Of a DNA stretch of 6,604 nucleotides, positions 1 through 4,725 are shown one piece after another. Made by a program: the position numbers and the translations under genes. The first letter of the stretch is position 1; every line of letters begins with the position of its first letter. Under the pieces are notes generated by a model. The model saw only the letters and a list, made by a program, of their open reading frames with translations. It was not told the origin of the DNA and did not search any database. This DNA is from an uncultured Parabacteroides sp. (lineage in GTDB: Bacteria > Bacteroidota > Bacteroidia > Bacteroidales > Tannerellaceae), in assembly GCA_937890135.1 (NCBI GenBank), contig CALBYC010000066.1:1-6604 (forward strand). The letters run 5' to 3'.

Positions 1-1
1 A

Positions 2-121
2 CCGATGAGTTTTAAGAATAAAATTAACCATGACACAGTTCATCTGACACTCCCGAAAAGACACAGACGTGTAGATAGATTCACTTGTGCCAAACAACAG
101 ATATCGCCCATCCACACTTAA
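2..121 (+). CDS. Possible 3' end of an unidentified + strand gene (left-edge partial)
   Basis: Reading from base 2, this frame is open from the window edge to a TAA at 119-121, about 39 codons. I recognise no family in the peptide. Its only support is position: the stop falls in the left arm of a strong rightward terminator at 114-147, so some + strand transcript must end here. The other two + frames close within the first 15 bases, so the real gene could equally end at 6-8 or 13-15, leaving about 100 nt of 3' untranslated RNA. The open length alone could be chance. Confidence 0.2.
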   Translation, partial: PMSFKNKINHDTVHLTLPKRHRRVDRFTCAKQQISPIHT

Positions 122-147
122 TATCTTGCCTTTATTAAGTGTTTTTT
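114..147 (+). terminator. Rho-independent terminator, rightward, convergent with tcdA
   Basis: ACACTTAATA (114-123) and TATTAAGTGT (133-142) are perfect 10-bp inverted arms around a 9-nt loop, followed at once by a run of T (142-147). On the + strand this is a classic stem plus U-tract. Read leftward, the stem is preceded by A's and followed by GGATGGG, so it is not an intrinsic terminator for tcdA, although the stem could still stabilise the tcdA mRNA 3' end. The tcdA stop codon (146-148) overlaps the T-run. It implies a + strand gene or RNA ending just left of this point. Confidence 0.78.
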
Positions 148-982
148 ATCCTTGTTTTGCCGCCATGTCGGCTTCATCCCGTACCTTTTGGTTTATATCT
201 TGCAAGATTAAACCGGCAATAGTAAAACCAAAGATAGCTGTGATGTGTGCCACCGTTCCATTGATTTGGGCCTTGGAGCTACACCATTCATGGTTTACCA
301 GATTGGGGTCTCCTGGACCTTCCTTTGCCTTCGGGCAAAGGCAAGCACTTGTCCCGCACGAAGAGTTGACCCCTTGGTTTTTCAAGAGTTCCTCGCTATA
401 CACGCACTTGAATTTCTTCTGTGGAAACAGCTTGCTTCTTTTGAATTTACGTCTCAATGCCGCCGCCAACGGGCAGCCTTTGACCTTCCAAAACTCGGAA
501 ACTGCTATTTTCGTGGGATCCATTTTCAAAGCCGCTCCCATGGAGGAGATGAACACTGCATCCGTTTCACAGGCTTTGCGTATCAACAAGGCTTTGTTGT
601 CCAAACTGTCAATGGCATCGACAATATAATCATAGCTCTCTATATGGAATGATTCGGCTGTCTCTGCGGAATATATCTGCTGTAAAGCTGTTATTTCCGC
701 TTTCGGGTTAATCTGCAACAGGCGTTCCTTCAAAGCTTCGACCTTTACTTTTCCGACCGTCTGCATCGTCGCCAACAATTGGCGGTTCACATTCGTGATG
801 CAGACACGGTCTGAATCGACTAACGTCATGTTTCGAATGCCTGAGCGAATCAGACTCTCCGCACACCAGCTGCCTACCCCTCCTACTCCAAAGATAATGA
901 CACGCTTTTGTTGAATGGCTTGCATCACTTGATCGCCAAGAAGCAACTCCGTACGTTTAAATATACCTTTTTCTATGCCCAT
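146..982 (-). CDS. tcdA: tRNA threonylcarbamoyladenosine dehydratase (ThiF/E1-like superfamily, TcdA)
   Basis: This 278-residue protein matches the E. coli TcdA (CsdL) family, which is 268 residues. TcdA uses ATP to cyclise t6A37 to ct6A37 in tRNAs reading ANN codons, in the cytoplasm. The E1-like Rossmann fold shows the nucleotide loop GVGGVGSW (32-39), the acidic stretch LVDSD (54-58), NVNRQ (64-68) and VDAIDS (121-126). SSMGA (146-150), DPT (155-157), PLAAALRRK (171-179) and the C-terminal TAIFGF (248-253) are also TcdA-like. A cysteine-rich stretch (C209, C214, C216, C234) lies near the C-terminus; E. coli TcdA also has cysteines there, but this copy has more. The first ATG is used: RTELLLG (10-16) is where family homology starts, and a promoter lies about 80 nt upstream. 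It appears monocistronic in what is visible. Other ThiF-family activities such as MoeB or ThiF are less likely because the TcdA-specific C-terminal half is present. Confidence 0.9.
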   Translation of the reverse strand: MGIEKGIFKRTELLLGDQVMQAIQQKRVIIFGVGGVGSWCAESLIRSGIRNMTLVDSDRVCITNVNRQLLATMQTVGKVKVEALKERLLQINPKAEITALQQIYSAETAESFHIESYDYIVDAIDSLDNKALLIRKACETDAVFISSMGAALKMDPTKIAVSEFWKVKGCPLAAALRRKFKRSKLFPQKKFKCVYSEELLKNQGVNSSCGTSACLCPKAKEGPGDPNLVNHEWCSSKAQINGTVAHITAIFGFTIAGLILQDINQKVRDEADMAAKQG

Positions 983-1069
983 GTATTGCTCTGTTTTATC
1001 CTGACATCGTCATGTATGTTCATGTTTCAATGGCACGGATTCTATAATTTATTTCATAAATAACTGGAA

Positions 1070-1100
1070 CAAAATTACAAAGTTTTTCTGGTTTTCCAAT
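1070..1100 (-). promoter_or_regulatory. Bacteroides-type promoter for tcdA
   Basis: Read on the - strand, ATTG (1100-1097) is followed by a 19-nt spacer and TAATTTTG (1077-1070), an exact TAnnTTTG -7 box. Consensus spacing in Bacteroides is 19-21 nt. Transcription should start near 1063-1065, giving a leader of about 80 nt before the tcdA ATG. Assignment rests on motif and spacing only. Confidence 0.68.
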
Positions 1101-1143
1101 AACTTCGCGGACGTATCTTTTTACGTGAAATAAAGCAAAAAAT

Positions 1144-1175
1144 ATTGCAATCTATCGATGATTTATGTACATTTG
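1144..1175 (+). promoter_or_regulatory. Bacteroides-type promoter for the PHP-domain gene
   Basis: ATTG (1144-1147), a 20-nt spacer, then TACATTTG (1168-1175) fits the TTTG/TAnnTTTG consensus. The predicted start site is about 1180-1183, giving a leader of roughly 47 nt. The -33 box is part of an 8-bp palindrome ATTGCAAT (1144-1151), and the -7 box sits in the loop of the inverted repeat at 1157-1190. It is back-to-back with the tcdA promoter; the two -33 boxes are 43 bp apart. Confidence 0.75.
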
Positions 1176-1190
1176 TCTCGATAAATCATC
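1157..1190. repeat. Perfect 10-bp inverted repeat around the -7 box (candidate operator)
   Basis: GATGATTTAT (1157-1166) and ATAAATCATC (1181-1190) are exact reverse complements separated by 14 bp that contain TACATTTG. The predicted start site falls at the edge of the right arm, so the transcript would lack the left arm and no RNA hairpin could form. That makes a DNA site for a dimeric regulator more likely than an RNA element. Arm centres are 24 bp apart, a little over two helical turns. No regulator gene is visible in the window. Confidence 0.5.
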
Positions 1191-1229
1191 ATACAAATCA
1201 CAACCATCAAATCCAGATACATTTTATAT

Positions 1230-1946
1230 ATGAACATTCTATTGGATATGCATACGCATACCATCGCAAGTGGTCATGCGTACAGCACCGTGCAAGAAAT
1301 GGCACATACGGCTGCCGAGAAAGGGCTGAAATTATTAGGCATTACGGAACATGGCTATGCCATGCCGGGCACATGCGACCCAATCTATTTTTTGAATCTC
1401 CATGCCATCCCAAGGAACATGTATGGAGTGGATCTGATGATGGGCGCAGAATTGAATATCCTCGATTACGAAGGGAACATTGACATGGAAGAAAGCTACT
1501 GGAGACTGATGGACCTACGCATCGCCGGGTTGCATAAGCTCTGTTATACCCCTGGAAGCATTGAACAAAACACGGATGCCTTGTTGGGAGCCATCCGCAA
1601 CCCCTTTGTGCAAATCATCAGCCATCCGGGGGACGGGACAGCCGATTTCCTGTTCGAACCGGTAGTCCTGGAAGCGAAAAAGACACGGACGATACTTGAA
1701 ATCAACAATAGCTCCTTGAACCCCGCCCGGCACAAAAAGAAAGCTAAGCCCAACAACTTGGAGATTCTCCGTTTATGCAAACAGCATGAAGTGCCGGTTA
1801 TTCTGGGAAGTGACGCACACATTTCCTTTTCAATAGGTGATTACGGATATATCTACGAACTATTGCAAATAGCCGAATTCCCGGAACAATTGATTTTTAA
1901 TGACAAACCCGATTTCTTCAAAAGCTATTTAAAGAAAATGCCTTGA
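1230..1946 (+). CDS. ycdX: YcdX-type PHP-domain phosphatase, trinuclear metal site
   Basis: This 238-residue cytoplasmic protein is close to E. coli YcdX (245 residues), a PHP-fold metallo-phosphatase with a trinuclear zinc site. All nine expected ligands are present in order: H8 and H10 (MHTHT), H16 (SGHAYST), H41 (TEHG), E74 (GAE), H102 (AGLH), H132 (SHPG), D195 and H197 (GSDAH). LEINNSS (157-163) is another YcdX-like block. The physiological substrate of the family is not settled, so phosphatase is a class assignment. The ATG at 1230 puts the first metal ligands at residues 8-10 as in the family. There is no Shine-Dalgarno sequence, and the A/T-rich leader is usual in this phylum. It has its own promoter upstream, is followed by a 117-nt gap with another promoter, and is therefore probably monocistronic. 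I see no intrinsic terminator after it. Confidence 0.92.
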   Translation: MNILLDMHTHTIASGHAYSTVQEMAHTAAEKGLKLLGITEHGYAMPGTCDPIYFLNLHAIPRNMYGVDLMMGAELNILDYEGNIDMEESYWRLMDLRIAGLHKLCYTPGSIEQNTDALLGAIRNPFVQIISHPGDGTADFLFEPVVLEAKKTRTILEINNSSLNPARHKKKAKPNNLEILRLCKQHEVPVILGSDAHISFSIGDYGYIYELLQIAEFPEQLIFNDKPDFFKSYLKKMP

Positions 1947-1950
1947 CCGG

Positions 1951-2004
1951 AGATTTGCCAGATATTTGCCAGTGTCTTTTTATAAATTCACCCAAACATT
2001 TGCC
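1951..2004 (+). repeat. Three ATTTGCC direct repeats upstream of the DUF362 operon
   Basis: AGATTTGCCAG (1951-1961) is followed directly by ATATTTGCCAG (1962-1972), a tandem repeat matching at 10 of 11 positions. A third ATTTGCC (1998-2004) overlaps the -33 box of the promoter. Core-to-core distances are 11 and 34 bp, close to one and three helical turns, so the copies lie on roughly the same face of the DNA. This arrangement suits binding sites for an activator or repressor, but it rests on three short A/T-rich copies only. Confidence 0.42.
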
Positions 2005-2031
2005 TTGTCTATATAATTTTTATTACTTTTG
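1999..2031 (+). promoter_or_regulatory. Bacteroides-type promoter of the DUF362/polyferredoxin operon
   Basis: TTTG (1999-2002), a 21-nt spacer, then TACTTTTG (2024-2031) is a full consensus match to TTTG/TAnnTTTG. The expected start site is about 2036-2038, giving a leader of about 27 nt that contains an unusually good ribosome-binding site for this phylum (AAGGA, 2055-2059, 4 nt before the ATG). Confidence 0.76.
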
Positions 2032-2041
2032 CTTGTCAAGC
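2031..2041. promoter_or_regulatory. Palindrome GCTTGTCAAGC at the predicted start site
   Basis: GCTTG-T-CAAGC is a perfect 5-bp inverted repeat around one base. It shares its first G with the -7 box and covers the predicted start site. CTTGTC also occurs directly repeated at 2004-2009, within the spacer. A repressor half-site pair is possible, but short palindromes arise often by chance. Confidence 0.28.
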
Positions 2042-2063
2042 GATTACTAATAAAAAGGACAAT

Positions 2064-2996
2064 ATGAAAAGACGTGATTTCTTAAAGACAAGTGCATTGG
2101 CAGGGGCTGCCCTTACGCTGAATTTCGAGGGGCTGCAAGCGGCCCTTGCTTCAAATACCATGGCTGTCGAGGCTGTTCCGGACTTGGTCGCCGTGATGGG
2201 TGGCGAACCGGATGTGATGCTGGATAAGGCACTGGAAGCACTGGGTGGCATAAGCAAATATGTGAAGAAAGGGCAAAAGGTCGTCATAAAGCCCAACATT
2301 GGATGGGACAGGACTCCGGAAATGGCGGGCAACACCAACCCCAAGCTGGTGGAAGCCTTGGTAAAGAAATGCCTCGCTGCCGGAGCACAAAAGGTCACCG
2401 TGTTTGACCATACATGCGACAATTGGCAAAAGTGCTACGAGACAAGCGGGATTGCTGATGCTGTTAAAAAAGCTGGAGGTATCATCATGCCTGCCAACGA
2501 TGAGAAGTATTTCAAGGATGTTGCGATCCCCGGCGGCATAAAACTGAAAAGTGCCAAAATACACGAAGCATTGGTGGAAGCGGATGCGTGGATTAATGTC
2601 CCCGTATTAAAGAACCACGGGGGAGCCAAAATGACATGTGCCATGAAGAATTACATGGGAATCGTATGGGACAGGCGTTATTTCCATCAAAACGACCTGC
2701 AACAATGCATTGCCGACATTTGCACTTGGCAAAAGAGGCCCGTGTTGAACATCGTTGACGCTTATCGCATCATGCACCAAAACGGCCCGCAAGGGAAGTC
2801 TCTGTCTGATGTGGCAACCCTGAAGTCGTTGATCGTTTCCCCGAACATCGTGGCCATTGATACGGCGGCATTGTCGTTGTTCAACCAAGTCAAGAAATTG
2901 GACATCGAAGCTGTCTCGCACATCGGTAGAGGCGAAGCCAACCATTTAGGGACAACGGACTTGAAATCCTTGAACATCAAACGTATTAAAATCTGA
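2064..2996 (+). CDS. Tat-signal DUF362 domain protein, exported
   Basis: This is a 310-residue DUF362 protein of unknown reaction. It starts with a twin-arginine signal: RRDFLK (3-8), a hydrophobic core (about 10-22) and a likely cleavage site after ALA (27-29). That predicts export in folded form to the periplasm, provided the host has a Tat system. DUF362 blocks visible are VVIKPNIGW (73-81), NPKLVEALV (92-100) and the run from NVPVLKNH (178-185) through KNYMG (195-199). It lacks the C-terminal ferredoxin part found in some DUF362 proteins. The mature part has six cysteines (C103, C118, C124, C192, C215, C220), many for an exported protein. The ATG at 2064 has a Shine-Dalgarno site and gives the complete Tat motif. 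Its stop is 7 nt from the next start, so it is co-transcribed with the polyferredoxin. I infer that it is the redox or metal partner of that protein, possibly receiving electrons from it. Family assignment is firm, function open. Confidence 0.9.
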   Translation: MKRRDFLKTSALAGAALTLNFEGLQAALASNTMAVEAVPDLVAVMGGEPDVMLDKALEALGGISKYVKKGQKVVIKPNIGWDRTPEMAGNTNPKLVEALVKKCLAAGAQKVTVFDHTCDNWQKCYETSGIADAVKKAGGIIMPANDEKYFKDVAIPGGIKLKSAKIHEALVEADAWINVPVLKNHGGAKMTCAMKNYMGIVWDRRYFHQNDLQQCIADICTWQKRPVLNIVDAYRIMHQNGPQGKSLSDVATLKSLIVSPNIVAIDTAALSLFNQVKKLDIEAVSHIGRGEANHLGTTDLKSLNIKRIKI

Positions 2997-3003
2997 TTCA
3001 TTC

Positions 3004-4572
3004 ATGAAACGATTGAACTCTTTGAAAGGAGTGCGAGTCCTGCTTGCCCTCCTTTTCTTTATCCCTATCCTGCTTTTCTTTGTCGATTTCAGCGGATCGT
3101 TGCCTCCAAGCGTCCATCATCTCTTGGAAGCACAGGTCATGCCGGCTCTCATGTGGATGATGTGGGGTGTGGTACTTTTCCATGTCATCTTTACTTTCGT
3201 TTTCGGGCGGTTGTATTGTTCCACTCTTTGTCCGGCTGGGGTATTGCAGGACATCATCAACCACCTGCTTTGCCGGTTCCGGAAGAAGAAAAACGGGACT
3301 TACCGTTTCTCTTTCCATAAACCATTGAACATCCTCCGCTATTCGATCTTGGTGCTGACAGGCATCAGTGTTTTTGCGGGCGTGTTGAACTTATATTTGC
3401 TTTTGGACCCATACAGCAACTTCGGGAGAATCGCCAGCAACTTGTTCAGGCCGTTGGTCATGTGGTGCAACAACGGGGCTGCGGAAATACTTATGAAGAT
3501 GGACAATTATTCGCTCTACCAAGTCACGATTAATACCGTGACGTTGGCCGGATTCTTAAGCGGCGTGATAGCTTTAAGCTTGTTCATCGGCCTGACGGTG
3601 TGGCGGGGACGCCTGTTCTGCAATTCCGTCTGCCCGGTCGGAGCCTTCCTGAGCCTTTTCTCTCGTTATTCGCTTTTCCGCATCTCGTTCGACCCGTCAA
3701 GTTGCACGCACTGCGGCCTATGTGAACGGACTTGCAAGGCGGAAGCCATTGACAGCAAAAACTTGCATGTCGATGCTTCCCGGTGTGTCGATTGCTTTAA
3801 CTGCATATCTTCATGCGCCAAAGGCGGACTTCAGTATCGTTTTCGCCCTGACCTCCTGCATAAGCCGGACAGCGCACCGGCTAAGACGGATGCCTCTACA
3901 TGTGACAGCAACCGCCGCGATTTCCTGAAAACCGGAGTCACGTTGGCTGCGACATTGCCCGCCGTTTCCGCATTGGCACAGGCAACGGACAAGGCTCAAA
4001 CAGAAGATCCGCACAAATGGCCTCCCATCACTCCCCCTGGTTCGCTCAGCATCGAAAGTTTCAAGGACATGTGCACCGGTTGCCATTTATGCGTCACCCA
4101 ATGTCCAAGCCAGGTGTTGCGCCCGGCGGGGTTTGAATATGGTTTCGACTACTTGTTAAAGCCTCACATGTCGTACAAGAACAGTTACTGCAACTACGAA
4201 TGTACGGTGTGCTCAGACATATGCCCCGCTCATGCCATACGCAAAATCTCGAAAGAGGAGAAAGCGACTACCCAAATCGGAATCGCGAACTTTTTCATCG
4301 AGCGTTGTATCGTCAACACCGAAAATACGGACTGCGGGGCGTGCTCCGAGCACTGCCCGACTCAGGCGGTGCAAATGGTTCCGTTCAAAGGCACATTGAC
4401 CATCCCTCACGTCAATCCGGATTTGTGCATCGGATGCGGAGGATGCGAGTCCATTTGCCCGGTACGGCCTCTCAGAGCCATCATGATCAAATCGAATGAG
4501 ATTCACGTGAAGGTGGAAAAGCCGAAAGATGAGGAAAAGAAAGAGGTGGAAGTTACCGATTTCGGATTTTAA
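3004..4572 (+). CDS. NapH-NapG-like fused membrane polyferredoxin with internal Tat segment
   Basis: This 522-residue protein resembles two electron-transfer subunits joined in one chain. Residues 1-275 are NapH-like. Four membrane helices (about 11-28, 46-66, 111-134, 174-198) carry CxxxCP motifs after helices 2 and 4 (C72/C76, C206/C210). Two [4Fe-4S] sites follow (C234/237/240/244 and C261/264/267/271), predicted cytoplasmic. A linker then holds RRDFLKTG (304-311), a hydrophobic stretch to about 323 and ALAQA (323-327), which is a Tat signal in the middle of the chain. Residues 340-500 are NapG-like with four cluster sites: C357/360/363/367, C396/400/403/407, C435/444/447/451 and C475/478/481/485. 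The tail is charged. NapH/NapG pairs oxidise quinol and pass electrons to the periplasm; here no nitrate reductase or other catalytic subunit is adjacent, so the acceptor is unknown. The start 7 nt after the DUF362 stop gives a standard positive-inside N-terminus. Confidence 0.92.
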   Translation: MKRLNSLKGVRVLLALLFFIPILLFFVDFSGSLPPSVHHLLEAQVMPALMWMMWGVVLFHVIFTFVFGRLYCSTLCPAGVLQDIINHLLCRFRKKKNGTYRFSFHKPLNILRYSILVLTGISVFAGVLNLYLLLDPYSNFGRIASNLFRPLVMWCNNGAAEILMKMDNYSLYQVTINTVTLAGFLSGVIALSLFIGLTVWRGRLFCNSVCPVGAFLSLFSRYSLFRISFDPSSCTHCGLCERTCKAEAIDSKNLHVDASRCVDCFNCISSCAKGGLQYRFRPDLLHKPDSAPAKTDASTCDSNRRDFLKTGVTLAATLPAVSALAQATDKAQTEDPHKWPPITPPGSLSIESFKDMCTGCHLCVTQCPSQVLRPAGFEYGFDYLLKPHMSYKNSYCNYECTVCSDICPAHAIRKISKEEKATTQIGIANFFIERCIVNTENTDCGACSEHCPTQAVQMVPFKGTLTIPHVNPDLCIGCGGCESICPVRPLRAIMIKSNEIHVKVEKPKDEEKKEVEVTDFGF

Positions 4573-4589
4573 TGCCGTTCGTCCGGCAT
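4572..4589 (+). other. Stem-loop at the polyferredoxin stop codon
   Basis: ATGCCG (4572-4577) and CGGCAT (4584-4589) form a perfect 6-bp stem with a 6-nt loop, starting on the last base of the TAA. No T-run follows, so it is not an intrinsic terminator; it could protect the 3' end of the operon mRNA. The stretch to about 4650 is richer in G and C than the rest of the gap and holds two near copies of GGCCCGAAGCCA (4603-4613, 4621-4632). Confidence 0.35.
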
Positions 4590-4670
4590 CGCCCCTCCAT
4601 ATGGCCCGAGCCAGGAAGAAGGCCCGAAGCCACCCCATTGGCCTGAATATGCGTATCCTTGATTAGATAT

Positions 4671-4684
4671 AAGGGATTTCCCTT
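4671..4684 (+). terminator. Weak possible terminator before tgt
   Basis: AAGGG (4671-4675), loop ATTT, CCCTT (4680-4684), then a T-rich but interrupted tail (TCGTTATTGGTT). A 5-bp stem with a broken U-tract is a poor intrinsic terminator. It is the only candidate between the redox operon and tgt, and lies just upstream of the tgt -33 box. Confidence 0.28.
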
Positions 4685-4689
4685 TCGTT

Positions 4690-4720
4690 ATTGGTTATAA
4701 CGGATTATTTCATACCTTTG
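4690..4720 (+). promoter_or_regulatory. Bacteroides-type promoter of tgt, 5 bases before the ATG
   Basis: ATTG (4690-4693), a 19-nt spacer, then TACCTTTG (4713-4720) matches the consensus in motif and spacing. The box ends five bases before the tgt ATG at 4726, so the start site is predicted at or within a few bases of the ATG and the mRNA should be leaderless or nearly so. The -33 box is inside an inverted repeat CGTTAT-N5-ATAACG (4686-4702), with a second palindrome GTTATAAC (4694-4701), which may be a regulatory site. Confidence 0.74.
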
Positions 4721-4725
4721 CAGCT

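Noticed and set aside
1..145. A - strand frame open from the tcdA stop to the window edge, with an ATG and a GGGAG sequence before it, possibly a next gene after tcdA
   Set aside because: About 47 codons after the stop is within chance. The peptide matches nothing I know, and the rightward terminator argues for a convergent gene instead. It cannot be settled without sequence to the left.
87..652. Two long + strand frames (180 and 135 codons) opposite tcdA
   Set aside because: Antisense shadows of a well-supported gene. Their translations show no family motif, and no promoter of the Bacteroides type precedes them.
1145..1483. 112-codon + strand frame overlapping the start of the PHP gene
   Set aside because: It is in another frame of a gene with all nine metal ligands, and its 5' part runs through the promoter.
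2036..3318. Several - strand frames of 69-137 codons opposite the DUF362 gene and the start of the polyferredoxin gene
   Set aside because: Shadows of the coding strand. They have low-complexity or incoherent translations, and no promoter or homology is visible.
2064..3970. Recent duplication of the Tat signal between the two redox genes (both encode RRDFLKT)
   Set aside because: The DNA of the two copies differs at many codon positions and the flanks do not align. RRxFLK is the general Tat consensus, so convergence is enough.
4572..4725. preQ1 riboswitch before tgt
   Set aside because: I found no compact C-rich hairpin/pseudoknot pattern, and the predicted tgt start site is at the ATG, leaving no leader.
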